From: Candidatus Fermentibacterota bacterium
Lineage (GTDB): Bacteria; Fermentibacterota; Fermentibacteria; Fermentibacterales; JCC-6
Assembly: GCA_030592645.1 (NCBI GenBank)
Contig: JAUVIR010000027.1
Location: forward strand, 1-44,078
Direction: 5' to 3'
Length of the DNA: 44,078 nt
Position 1 is the stretch's first letter. The number at the start of each line of letters is the position of its first letter. The notes below the pieces were generated by a model. That model was not told the DNA's origin, did no database searches, and worked only from the letters and a program-made list of their open reading frames with translations. This document shows positions 1 through 8,302 of this stretch, in pieces. The position numbers and the translations under genes were made by a program.

Positions 1-114
1 AATGTTTTACTTTTCGGGGTCTTTTTTTGTATTTTGGCATTCCATAATTTATTAACAACCCTAATCCCAAATTTCAATATACGACCCCGATAACTATTTA
101 AACAGACAAAATGT

Positions 115-870
115 TTAGATGTTAGGTCCGGCCCCCAGTGTTTTATGGAGGCGCCAGATGTCCCGGAGGGCCCGGGGAACACGTTTTATCAGAGGCAGGG
201 GTGTTGCGCGGATCTCCCTTAAGTGAATGGGGATTTCGCGGATACTGACTCCGGACCTCTGGGCTCTTATCACCAATTCTGTTGGAAATATGTCAAGCTC
301 ATACTCACACAGTGGCGGAATATCCTTGATGGCATCCCTCCATACTACCTTCGGGCCGTGTGTATCCGTCCCCCTGTATCCAAGAAGAGTCCTCAGAAGG
401 AACGTAAGCGTAAGGGTTGCGGCTTTTCTGAAAAGCGGCCGCCGGTCATCCTTTCCCGCAAGTACCTTGGACCCCTGGACAAGGTCAACATCATTCCTGC
501 TCAGGAGCTGCAGACCCCTTATCCAGAAATCCGTATCAAGTACATCCAGATCATCAATTATGACTATATCCGCCTGCGATTGCAGCAGTCCGGTTTTCAT
601 AGCCAGGCCGTAATTGGGCATGGGAAGTGATAATGAATCAAGAGCCGGATATCCTTCTTCAATGACGTGAAGCAGATCTTTTGTCCTGTCCGTAGAGCCG
701 TTCTCGATAACCTTTATACGAAACCCCTGCGGAAGGATCTTAAGTACAGGCACAAGCTGGCTTTCGAGAATATTCTCCTCGTTGTAGACCGGTACGATAA
801 CCTCGACTGCTGGTGCGTTGTCCGGACGTGCTTCAAGAAGACTTTCCGTCGTTGTACTTACTTTGCTCAT
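115..870 (-). CDS. Family 2 glycosyltransferase (dolichol-phosphate-mannose-synthase-like)
   Basis: This is a 251-residue GT-A fold glycosyltransferase. The family moves a sugar from a nucleotide donor to a lipid or glycan on the cytoplasmic face of the membrane. After a short N-terminal tail the protein shows VEVIVPVYNEE, the typical GT2 nucleotide-binding start, then ENGSTDRT. An acidic stretch IIDDLDVLDTDF (about residues 103-114) fills the place of the metal-binding DxD. I see no C-terminal transmembrane segment, so it would be a soluble or peripheral DPM1-type enzyme. The ATG overlaps the TGA of tatC in an ATGA junction, and this is the last gene of the long minus-strand run. The acceptor cannot be told from the sequence. 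Family assignment is secure; the DPM-like subgroup is an inference. Confidence 0.85.
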   Translation of the reverse strand: MSKVSTTTESLLEARPDNAPAVEVIVPVYNEENILESQLVPVLKILPQGFRIKVIENGSTDRTKDLLHVIEEGYPALDSLSLPMPNYGLAMKTGLLQSQADIVIIDDLDVLDTDFWIRGLQLLSRNDVDLVQGSKVLAGKDDRRPLFRKAATLTLTFLLRTLLGYRGTDTHGPKVVWRDAIKDIPPLCEYELDIFPTELVIRAQRSGVSIREIPIHLREIRATPLPLIKRVPRALRDIWRLHKTLGAGPNI

Positions 871-1580
871 GAAGCTTTTTTCCTCCTGTACCCGAATCTG
901 GCGGCCAGCAGGCTCAATTCAAATAGCAAATACAGAGGAAGGGTAAGCATGATCTGGGTGAGGGGATCAGGCGGGGTGAGGATGGCAGCGATAATGAGAA
1001 GTCCTATTATTATGTGCCTTCTGTATTTCGCCAGTACTGCAGGAGTTACGACTCCAAGGTTTACCAGTATCAGTATAAGAACCGGCAACTGGAAAGCCAC
1101 AGCAAATATTATGATGAACCTGCTGAGAAAGCCTATATAGTTAGCAAGGCTCCAGTGGCCTATGATATTTCCCGTCTCGAAACTTCTGAAGACATCGATA
1201 GCCGGTTCCAGCATGAGAAAACATGCAAATGCCGCCCCGGCAAGAAACAGAAGAACGGAAGCAAAAGCTGAAAAAATCGCTGTTTTTCTTTCTTTCCTGA
1301 ACAGACCCGGTGAGACAAATCGCCAGAACTGATAGAAGATAACAGGTGAAGAAACAAGAATACCGGCTGCGAGAGAAAGGTTGAGATGCGCTGCGAAAGC
1401 CTCGGTGGGGGCAAGGGTCTGAAGCTCGGATGGACCGCCCGAAAGGACAAGCTTCATTATCCTGCTGCTGAAAATGAATGCTAGAACGACCGAGCCCGCC
1501 AGTACACCCAGAACGCTGAATAATCTCTGCCTGAGCTCTTCAAGATGTTCCCAGAAACTTCCCTCCGTGATGTTTTTCAA
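867..1580 (-). CDS. tatC: Sec-independent protein translocase subunit TatC
   Basis: TatC is the integral-membrane receptor of the twin-arginine translocation system, which exports folded proteins. The 237-residue protein starts with the family hallmark FWEHLEELRQRL, followed by the first membrane helix, the periplasmic loop with LAPTEAF, and the FYQFWRFVSPGLF segment that precedes helix 3. Six hydrophobic segments can be counted, and the length is normal. No tatA or tatB lies in this window, so the partner must be encoded elsewhere. It starts 7 bases after the aroB stop and overlaps the glycosyltransferase start, so it belongs to the same transcription unit. Confidence 0.96.
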   Translation of the reverse strand: MKNITEGSFWEHLEELRQRLFSVLGVLAGSVVLAFIFSSRIMKLVLSGGPSELQTLAPTEAFAAHLNLSLAAGILVSSPVIFYQFWRFVSPGLFRKERKTAIFSAFASVLLFLAGAAFACFLMLEPAIDVFRSFETGNIIGHWSLANYIGFLSRFIIIFAVAFQLPVLILILVNLGVVTPAVLAKYRRHIIIGLLIIAAILTPPDPLTQIMLTLPLYLLFELSLLAARFGYRRKKAS

Positions 1581-1587
1581 TTGCTGA

Positions 1588-2664
1588 TCATGACTGCAGC
1601 AGTTTAAGAGCGAAAGGAAGAGCCTTCTCCTCCTGATCAGGTGTTAGACGCTCCAGCCTGCAGTCGCACCAGTCAAAGGGGAGTGCCCATATCCGCCCGT
1701 CTCTCCGGGTCTTTTTGTCTTTTTCGAAAAGAAGGGAGAGTTTCTCACCCGAAATGGTATCGCTGAGGCAGGTTGGGAGACCGGCCTTTTTCAGCATACG
1801 CAGGATCTCTCCGGGCAGTTTACTGCTGCCTCCCAGGCTTACCGCAATGGCAGCCTCCCCCAGAAGCCCCAGACCCACTGCTTCCCCATGCGAAAGCTGG
1901 AAATCACTGGCGCTTTCCAGAGCGTGTCCTATGGTATGTCCCAGATTAAGAAGCATTCTCGTCCCGGTTTCTCTTAGATCCCGGGCTACAATACCGCCCT
2001 TCACTTCAAGACATTTATGTACAATTTCCAGGATGTCATCCTTATCGGGCTTCTCAATATCCATCTGCTCCAGTAATCCCTCTATCGACCTGTCCCCTAT
2101 CAGCGCGGTTTTTATTATCTCCGCTATTCCGCCCCTGAATTCTCGATCCGGAAGTGTATCCAGAAAGTCAGGTGCTACAAGTATCTTCCCGGCGGGATTG
2201 AATGTCCCGACCTGATTTTTGATTCCGGCGAGATTCACGCCGGTTTTTCCGCCGAGGCAGGCATCCACCATGCAGAGAAGAGTGGTTGGAACAAGCATCA
2301 ATCTCAAACCGCGGAGATAAGTTGACGCTGCCATTGCGCCAATGTCGCATACCAGGCCGCCACCGATCACAGCAACTGGCGTGTCTCTGTGGATCCCCGC
2401 AGCTGACATGCTGTCCCAGATCTGGGAAAGGGTGAATGTGTTCTTCAGAACTTCCCTGGATTCCATGACGTACAGCCCTGAAGCTGACAGTATCAACGGT
2501 TGCAGCAGATTGTCCCACAGTCTTATCACTTCAGAATCAATTACAAGGAACGGGTGTTCCCATTCATCTGAGAATTCATTCAGCCACAGGGACTGTTCCC
2601 TTTTCAATGAACAGGTACGGACAGTCGTTGCTGGCATTGCGGTATTCCACTTGAAATTCATCAT
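1588..2664 (-). CDS. aroB: 3-dehydroquinate synthase
   Basis: AroB converts DAHP to 3-dehydroquinate, step two of the shikimate pathway, in the cytoplasm, using NAD and a divalent metal. Visible marks are the NAD-binding GGGLVCDIGAMAAS, LVPTTLLCMVDACLGGKTGVN, the substrate region KNQVGTFNPA, and the metal ligands in GGIAEIIKTALI (Glu), LNLGHTIGHALE (His) and LSHGEAVGLG (His). The length of 358 is typical. It starts with ATGATG overlapping the end of the permease gene. No other shikimate genes lie nearby, so its place here is not pathway-driven. Confidence 0.97.
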   Translation of the reverse strand: MMNFKWNTAMPATTVRTCSLKREQSLWLNEFSDEWEHPFLVIDSEVIRLWDNLLQPLILSASGLYVMESREVLKNTFTLSQIWDSMSAAGIHRDTPVAVIGGGLVCDIGAMAASTYLRGLRLMLVPTTLLCMVDACLGGKTGVNLAGIKNQVGTFNPAGKILVAPDFLDTLPDREFRGGIAEIIKTALIGDRSIEGLLEQMDIEKPDKDDILEIVHKCLEVKGGIVARDLRETGTRMLLNLGHTIGHALESASDFQLSHGEAVGLGLLGEAAIAVSLGGSSKLPGEILRMLKKAGLPTCLSDTISGEKLSLLFEKDKKTRRDGRIWALPFDWCDCRLERLTPDQEEKALPFALKLLQS

Positions 2665-4007
2665 TTAGGCCCCCAGACAAACCATATAAAAGCAGCGCCA
2701 ACTGCAGTAGCGGCTATTGTGAACGGCAACCCGATCCTGACGAACTCCATGAATGATACCTTGTAACCGTTCTTTCTCAAAATAGATACGGATACGATAT
2801 TCGCCGCAGCGCCGACCGGGGATATGTTCCCCCCGAGGCACGCTCCGATAAGCAGCCCGAAAGTAAGGTAGTAATGACTCTGTCCGGCTTCTCCGAGAGT
2901 CTGCGCTATCGCATGGGTTACCGGTATCATGGCTGTCACGTAAGGAACATTGTCGATAAAAGCGCTTAGTATAACCGCGCTTACAACAACTATCAGAAAG
3001 GCTAGAAAGGGGCTGTTCCCGGATACACCGGCCAGAAAAACACCGATCTTATGCATGACTCCCATTTCCTCAAGGGCGCCCACCATGAAGAAGATCCCGG
3101 CAAGCAGGAACAGTGTATCCCAATCGAATTCCCTCAGGATCTCCCTTGCCTTGCGGTCTCCATGCTTTCCTCTGCCTCTGTTTCCAAGGTGCCCCCTTCT
3201 GAAGAAGGAATGCCACACTACCGCTATTGCACCTCCGGTAATACAGAGCAGACCTGCCTCAATACCTACTCCCGGAAAAAAGAAACTGAGTATTGCCAGA
3301 CCCAGGATCACTCCGGCAAGGATCCATGCAGGGAACCAGCTGCTGACTTCCGGGATCGTGACTTTCGGGAGTGGTCTTGAGTCCTTCTTCAGGAACTTCC
3401 TCAGAATGAAAAAGGATGCGACTGCTCCCAGCTGAACGGCAAAGAATATGCCCGGTTTTCCGTTCATGAAGAAGAAATCGTTGAAATCCATATTCTCCGC
3501 TGCAGCCAGTATCATGCTGGGGGGATCGCCGACCAGTGTGGCTGTTCCCTGGAGATTGCTGGCAACCGCAATTCCCACAAGCAGGGCTACAGGATTAGCC
3601 TTAAGTTTTCGGGCCACCTCCAGAGCTATCGGCGCTACTATCATCACTGTGGCTACATTCTCCACAAAAATCGATATCACGCTCGAGAGGATACAGAGAT
3701 AGATGGCCGCATGGCCGTAGTTCTTTGAACGGCTTACGATGTGGCCGGCAAGATATCCGGGCACTCCCGTTTCGATGAGCACCTCGGCAATAAGAAGGAT
3801 ACCTGAGAATATCAGAAGAACACTGAAGTTAATGCCGCCGGCGATGGAAGCCAGCTCGTGGAGGCCGGCAAAACAACCGAAGATAATGGTGAATACAACC
3901 GCCAGCCCCGCAGTGATCCAGATCGCCAGCCCCCGTTTTTTATGAGCGGTGGCTATGTAGACGTACGCGAAAACAAAGAACAGCGAAAAGATAAGACCGG
4001 AAGTCAA
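2661..4007 (-). CDS. ArsB/NhaD-type ion transporter (IT superfamily permease)
   Basis: This 448-residue, very hydrophobic protein has about 11-12 membrane segments. It resembles the ArsB/NhaD/SLC13-like ion transporter superfamily, whose members are Na+/H+ antiporters or anion permeases. The two inverted-repeat signatures are visible: ENVATVMIVAPIALE and QGTATLVGDPPSMI in the first half, and FIDNVPYVTAMIP and GGNISPVGAAANIV in the second. A charged cytoplasmic loop with RRGHLGNRGRGKHGDRK lies in the middle. The start is TTG, 2 bases after the lipoprotein stop. The substrate cannot be read from sequence; Na+/H+ exchange and organic or arsenite anion transport are both possible. Confidence 0.85.
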   Translation of the reverse strand: MTSGLIFSLFFVFAYVYIATAHKKRGLAIWITAGLAVVFTIIFGCFAGLHELASIAGGINFSVLLIFSGILLIAEVLIETGVPGYLAGHIVSRSKNYGHAAIYLCILSSVISIFVENVATVMIVAPIALEVARKLKANPVALLVGIAVASNLQGTATLVGDPPSMILAAAENMDFNDFFFMNGKPGIFFAVQLGAVASFFILRKFLKKDSRPLPKVTIPEVSSWFPAWILAGVILGLAILSFFFPGVGIEAGLLCITGGAIAVVWHSFFRRGHLGNRGRGKHGDRKAREILREFDWDTLFLLAGIFFMVGALEEMGVMHKIGVFLAGVSGNSPFLAFLIVVVSAVILSAFIDNVPYVTAMIPVTHAIAQTLGEAGQSHYYLTFGLLIGACLGGNISPVGAAANIVSVSILRKNGYKVSFMEFVRIGLPFTIAATAVGAAFIWFVWGPK

Positions 4008-4009
4008 GT

Positions 4010-4663
4010 TCAGTTACCCTGCTGATACTCTACCAGGGTCAGGCTGCTGTCAGCGGTTACCCTTGCTACCAGGCCCACATCGGGGGCAAGCCAGATGTCT
4101 CTTTGAACGATCGTAGTTTCCGGTTCGAATCCTGCAGCCCTGATCCAGTTGATCGTTGTTTCGTTCTGTCTCAGATGGTAGCACTGCTCCCATTTGCCGT
4201 CAGGACTGGTTTCAATTCCAAAAACGATCGAAGTCCTTTTCCAGTCATGGCTGATTGTAACACCCTGGTTCACGGCAAAGGTAGATGCTGAATCGGTTCG
4301 AGAATATCCTGTCGTAAGTGGCCAGTCCAGCCATGTCACCCAGGCCTGGTAAAGCGGAACTTCGTATCCGTTGAACATGACTCTGTGATCCTCATAGAAT
4401 TCGAGGTACCCGTCATTTGCTATCCAGTAAGTGTAATCCGCCCCGGAAAGAATCCTGTAACAGGCTCTCTCTCCCTTTTCGGTCTGATCTATCACCGATA
4501 CGATAAGTGTTCCACCACCGTCGATCGAATACTCCCACTGGCTGCCTATATAATTTATCGGATAGTAACCCGCTCCCATTCGGAAGAAAAGTGGATTTCT
4601 GCCGCATCCTGTAACCGCTGTAAGTATCAGGATCAGTATGGCCGGCACTGCAAGCCACCTCAT
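4010..4663 (-). CDS. Predicted lipoprotein, unknown function
   Basis: A 217-residue exported protein. The N-terminus MRWLAVPAILILILTAVTGC is a signal peptide with a lipobox (AVTGC), so it is probably lipid-anchored. The rest is rich in Trp, Tyr and beta-type alternation (GSQWEYSIDGGGTLIVSV), with motifs such as GKWEQCYHLRQNETT, as in outer-membrane or periplasmic beta-sandwich lipoproteins. I recognise no catalytic motif or named family. A GGGAGGT ribosome site lies ahead of the ATG. It overlaps by four bases with the beta-barrel-like gene upstream, which suggests the two work together at the outer membrane. Confidence 0.75.
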   Translation of the reverse strand: MRWLAVPAILILILTAVTGCGRNPLFFRMGAGYYPINYIGSQWEYSIDGGGTLIVSVIDQTEKGERACYRILSGADYTYWIANDGYLEFYEDHRVMFNGYEVPLYQAWVTWLDWPLTTGYSRTDSASTFAVNQGVTISHDWKRTSIVFGIETSPDGKWEQCYHLRQNETTINWIRAAGFEPETTIVQRDIWLAPDVGLVARVTADSSLTLVEYQQGN

Positions 4664-5187
4664 AATTCTACCTCCCTTGAAATACCAAACCGGAGGGTAA
4701 ATACATCTCCATTCTCAGTCTTTGCCATTATGCTGGAGTAATCTCCGCCAACTTCTCCTCTGAAGCCGCCTCCCAGGCTGAAATTCCATCTGAGTCCGAT
4801 TTTCCAGAATGGATCCCAGGTTGCGGGGTCGGTACCTCCGCTGTTGCTCAGTGAGCTTCTGGATAATCCGAAGGCGCACACTACACCTGGATTGAAAACT
4901 TTACCCCAGGGTCGCAGGTAGTATCCTGCTTTCAATTGAGGTTTCAAGAAAGTCAGGCTTGCCGCCCCCTGATCACTGCTTCCGAATACACTTAATGAAA
5001 AGCCCAGTCCAGCCTTGAACGATGGGTTCACTATCCAGGAAGCGAACAGTCCGGCATCAACGCCCGTATTCAGACTTTTTCCCCACTGTCCGGACGGATA
5101 CAACAGACCGGTTTCCGCTGCAAAATCGATATCAATGGCCGAGCAGACTGCTGCAGCCGAACATGCCAGTATCATGACCCATTTCAA
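4660..5187 (-). CDS. Small predicted outer-membrane beta-barrel protein
   Basis: An exported protein of about 175 residues with alternating hydrophobic/polar strands and many Gly and aromatic residues (AGLGFSLSVFG, QLKAGYYLRPWG, KIGLRWNFSLGGG). It ends in a beta strand after VFTLRFGIS, as small outer-membrane barrels (OmpW/OmpX-like or PF13505-like) do. I chose TTG at 5187: it lies 9 bases after a perfect AGGAGG (5197-5202) and gives a clean signal peptide MKWVMILACSAAAVCSA. The alternative GTG at 5205 overlaps the metallo-hydrolase stop as GTGA and adds six charged residues. No specific function is evident. Confidence 0.7.
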   Translation of the reverse strand: MKWVMILACSAAAVCSAIDIDFAAETGLLYPSGQWGKSLNTGVDAGLFASWIVNPSFKAGLGFSLSVFGSSDQGAASLTFLKPQLKAGYYLRPWGKVFNPGVVCAFGLSRSSLSNSGGTDPATWDPFWKIGLRWNFSLGGGFRGEVGGDYSSIMAKTENGDVFTLRFGISREVEL

Positions 5188-5201
5188 TTCTAAATACCTC
5201 C

Positions 5202-5963
5202 TCACAGATCCAGGGCAGGCAGAGGTATATCCTGCATGCCTGTATGGATCCGTACCGTTCCTCCAATTACTTCTCGCGATGCATTCTCGGCGAGACGCGG
5301 AATGTTATTCTCCTGGCTAAGGTGAGCAAGAACGCAAACCTTCATATCTCCATGATAGACCGTCCCCAGAAGGGTCGAGGCCATCGTATTTGAGAGATGC
5401 CCGGTTGTTGAAGCTATCCTCTGTTTCAGGTGCCATGGGTAACTGCCGTTCCACAGCATCTCCTCGTCATGGTTGAACTCCAGAACCACAGCGCTGCAGC
5501 CTTTCAGGTTTGCTTCTACCAGAGGGCTGGATTTGCCGAGATCAGTCGCGATACCAAGCTTCCCGTAGTCCCAGTCGATCACGTATCCTGATGGGTCGGC
5601 CGCATCATGGGCAACGCTGAAAGCGCTTACCGTAAAGGAATGGAAATCCACAGACGTTCCATTCTCAAGGATCTCTGTACCAGGCAGTTTTCCAAGTTTT
5701 CTCCGAGAGGCACTCAAAGTGCCGCCCGAACCGTAAACAGGAATATTCCATTTCCGGGCCAGCACACCTGCACCTTTTATATGATCCGAATGTTCATGAC
5801 TTATGAAAAGGGCTTCCGGAAAGAAATCTCCGAATCCAGCTTCGAGAAGTCTTTCAGTATGCTTCCTTCCGCTCAGTCCGGCATCGAAAAACACCATACA
5901 GCCCTCATGCTCGATCACGAAGGCATTTCCCCGGCTTCCGCTGGCCAGTACACCAAGCCTCAT
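5202..5963 (-). CDS. MBL-fold metallo-hydrolase, YycJ/WalJ type
   Basis: This 253-residue metallo-beta-lactamase-fold protein has the metal-binding motif SHEHSDHIKG (about residues 55-64), an N-terminal LASGSRGNAFVIEHEG, and later metal ligands in AHDAADP, TDLG and LAHLSQENN. The opening 'LASGSxGNxFVI' and the end 'LAHLSxENN' are characteristic of the YycJ/WalJ group, which are predicted DNA 5'-exonucleases or phosphodiesterases. It is cytoplasmic, with no signal peptide. It overlaps both neighbours by four bases. The biochemical role in this organism is inferred from family only. Confidence 0.88.
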   Translation of the reverse strand: MRLGVLASGSRGNAFVIEHEGCMVFFDAGLSGRKHTERLLEAGFGDFFPEALFISHEHSDHIKGAGVLARKWNIPVYGSGGTLSASRRKLGKLPGTEILENGTSVDFHSFTVSAFSVAHDAADPSGYVIDWDYGKLGIATDLGKSSPLVEANLKGCSAVVLEFNHDEEMLWNGSYPWHLKQRIASTTGHLSNTMASTLLGTVYHGDMKVCVLAHLSQENNIPRLAENASREVIGGTVRIHTGMQDIPLPALDL

Positions 5964-7165
5964 GGGCTACCGCTTTCCAGGAGCCTGCCCGACATACTCC
6001 TAATAGTAACGCGTTGAAAGACTGCTGAATCAATCGGAAAATCAGTACTGCCCTGCACTCCCCAGAAATTCCTCATCATCCATGTATCATTAGAAGATAG
6101 TGAATTAAGACTGAAGACACATACACCTCTGATGCCTCTGGTAAGAGCTTCCGAAGCTCCGGCAACTGCGCTGGACATCGGTTGATTGTAAACGCCTATT
6201 CCATGAATGACTCTTTCGGGACATACTTCTGCCCCAAGAACCGCCAGTTCTCTAGCCTTCTGGGTATTTGTGGTGTAAACCATAGTACACACAAAATCAA
6301 CCAGCCCTGCTGTAATCCATGACCTCCAGTCACAGGAGTAATGCGATTTTGCTTCGTGCGGGTCGGCCATTACAGCACATGACAGAACAACCCCGGGAGC
6401 ATCGCTCCGCAGGACCGACCTTACCGTCTCCACTGTCCTGGTTACGTTATTGATCTTCCAGAGAGACCACAAATCTGCGAGCTCATCATCTTCCCTGTAT
6501 CTTCTGAACATATCCAGGGGTTCAAGTCCGGTTTCCATAAAGAACATACCTGTTGATATCGGTTCAAAACCGAAGGAGGGATTGGGATACCTTATGTAAT
6601 CAAGATGAATCCCATCCACGTTGTAGTTCACCGCTATCTCCGCGGCAATATCCGCAATAAATTCCCGCACGGCGGGTATTGCAGGTGAAAGTGTCGCTCC
6701 CACCAACCCGTTCCGGTCGCATTCATCCCTTGTATAATCCCTTGTCGACCTGCCATATACGTCGGTCATGAACCATTCCGGATGGGTGTGCCAGATATGT
6801 GTCGGATCATCCGGCGGGTCAGGTGCGGACCAGACAAGGAAAGCGTTTATCCAGGCATGAACCTCAAGCCCCCTTGGTCTGGCTATGGCAATTGTATATG
6901 CAAGGGGATCAAAACCTTCCTGAAAGCCGGCGGCTGGCAGAATGGATGAAGTGTAGTACGCTTCAGCTCTTCCGGCTACCTGAATAATTATTCCATTTGC
7001 TCCCGCCTCTGCGGCTCTATCCACCAGGGCATCGATAGATTCCGGGCTATCAAGACCATCCCTGACAACCCAGAAGTATCTGCGGTCGCAGATCTGATTT
7101 CCAGCATAAGCGCCCACGGCCGCAATGAAAACCAGAACAGACAGAAAAATAGTGCTAATCTTCAC
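5960..7165 (-). CDS. Exported glycoside-hydrolase-like protein, GHL10 family
   Basis: A 401-residue protein starting with a signal peptide (MKISTIFLSVLVFIAAVGAYA). The body is a TIM-barrel of the GHL10 type (PF02638, YngK-like). Visible blocks are ANGIIIQVAGRAEAYYTS, GLEVHAWINAFLVWS, HPEWFM, LSPAIPAVREF and VDGIHLDYIRYP, then MADPHEAKSHYSCDW and a late DFVCTMVYTT. The Asp in GIHLDYIRYP sits where such barrels place catalytic carboxylates. Relatives are predicted to act on surface or peptidoglycan-type glycans; no substrate can be named. It overlaps the NifS-like gene by 11 bases. The C-terminal ~40 residues (FQRVTIRSMSGRLLE) are a short beta-rich tail of unclear role. Confidence 0.85.
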   Translation of the reverse strand: MKISTIFLSVLVFIAAVGAYAGNQICDRRYFWVVRDGLDSPESIDALVDRAAEAGANGIIIQVAGRAEAYYTSSILPAAGFQEGFDPLAYTIAIARPRGLEVHAWINAFLVWSAPDPPDDPTHIWHTHPEWFMTDVYGRSTRDYTRDECDRNGLVGATLSPAIPAVREFIADIAAEIAVNYNVDGIHLDYIRYPNPSFGFEPISTGMFFMETGLEPLDMFRRYREDDELADLWSLWKINNVTRTVETVRSVLRSDAPGVVLSCAVMADPHEAKSHYSCDWRSWITAGLVDFVCTMVYTTNTQKARELAVLGAEVCPERVIHGIGVYNQPMSSAVAGASEALTRGIRGVCVFSLNSLSSNDTWMMRNFWGVQGSTDFPIDSAVFQRVTIRSMSGRLLESGSP

Positions 7166-8279
7166 GGCTGCCGCCCTTCTCCGATAGAATGATCATTAAA
7201 AATGACCTCAGGAAGTGTTCTACATCAACAGAAGTGTTACCTGTATCTATCGAGAAACCTAGATACTGTTCGGAATTGGATATATCGAACCCGATTCTGT
7301 CAAGGTAGGATAATCGGTCGGTAGAATTGTGAGAGGGCAGGATAATGTTCTCCATTTCCAGTTTTGTATGAAGCTTACCGGGTGCATGACTGATATTAAG
7401 CAGTGCGGTTCCAGGTAGAATATGCTCAAGATCACCTCCGATGATAGAGTACCTGACATTGAATGAGTCAAGCCCCTCCAGAAGATCGGTTCTGAGCTGA
7501 TTGACTATCCTGCCGCGGGGCTCCATGCCGGCTCTCATAATATCCATCGCAGCAGCCATACCGGATATCCCGGGTATATTGGGCATGGATGTCAGTTCAG
7601 GCGCGACACTCGCTATCCATGGATCCGTATCAGACATCACAACTGCCGCCGCCCCTGGAGGACCTCCGATCTTGAGGGAGCACACCGTGATAAAGTCAAT
7701 ATCAGTCTCAGACAGATCGATCTCAATTCTTCCTGCCGCGTCAGATGCGTCCGTATGAAACCAGGCTCCAGCGGAACGTGATATCCCTGCAAGTTCCCGT
7801 ACCGGCTGAACGGTTCCGGAAACTCCATTGACCCAGGCACATGCAACCAGACCGGTTTCATCGGATATCGCTTCCGCGAGCGACTCCGGGATTACCCTGC
7901 CGGACTCATCAATCGCAAGAACATTTACAGATGATCCTTCATTTCTAAGAATATTCAAGGCGGCAACTACGGAAGACTTCTCGAGGGGGGAAACTGCTAT
8001 GCGGTCTCTACCCGACTCCCTTGCAAGACGTCCGGCGGATAGAATGGAAAGCCCGTTGGCCATGCCGCAGTCGCTGCAGAACATGACCCTCGATCCGCCA
8101 AAAGAACGGGATATACGCTCCTTCAGGCCTTCCAGGGCCTCCTGAGCCCTTCTTCCGGGAAGATTGGTGCTTCTCGGGTGCCCGTACCCCTGCTGCAGAG
8201 CGTGCTGAACAGCTCTTTCCGCCTCTACGTGCAGGGGTAAAACTGTAAGATTGTCCAGGTATGTTATCTTCTTCAGCAG
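7155..8279 (-). CDS. Degenerate NifS-like class V aminotransferase homolog, probable CTG start
   Basis: This is a fold-type I PLP enzyme of the cysteine-desulfurase family, but with several catalytic residues replaced. The only nearby ATG (8084) would remove 65 residues that match the family N-terminus: YLDN, then GYGHPRSTNLPGRRAQEALE. The reading frame stays open upstream, and the best start is CTG at 8279, six bases after GGAGAGG (8286-8292), giving 374 residues, the normal length. The PLP lysine is kept (CSLKIGGPPG) and so is the PLP aspartate (HTDAS). Changed are the His that stacks on PLP (EH becomes EK in SPLEKSSV), the DAxQ Gln (now Asp), and the active-site Cys loop near the C-terminus (LPSHNSTD). 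It is therefore probably not a desulfurase; it may be a lyase, another transaminase-like enzyme, or inactive. The start is inferred. Confidence 0.8.
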   Translation of the reverse strand: MLKKITYLDNLTVLPLHVEAERAVQHALQQGYGHPRSTNLPGRRAQEALEGLKERISRSFGGSRVMFCSDCGMANGLSILSAGRLARESGRDRIAVSPLEKSSVVAALNILRNEGSSVNVLAIDESGRVIPESLAEAISDETGLVACAWVNGVSGTVQPVRELAGISRSAGAWFHTDASDAAGRIEIDLSETDIDFITVCSLKIGGPPGAAAVVMSDTDPWIASVAPELTSMPNIPGISGMAAAMDIMRAGMEPRGRIVNQLRTDLLEGLDSFNVRYSIIGGDLEHILPGTALLNISHAPGKLHTKLEMENIILPSHNSTDRLSYLDRIGFDISNSEQYLGFSIDTGNTSVDVEHFLRSFLMIILSEKGGSRED

Positions 8280-8302
8280 GTCTATCCTCTCCGCGGAGTG
8301 TG

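Noticed and set aside
14..90. Eight-base inverted repeat TCGGGGTC (14-21) and GACCCCGA (83-90) downstream of the glycosyltransferase gene
   Set aside because: The 61-base loop is too long for an intrinsic terminator, and the window edge prevents judging context.
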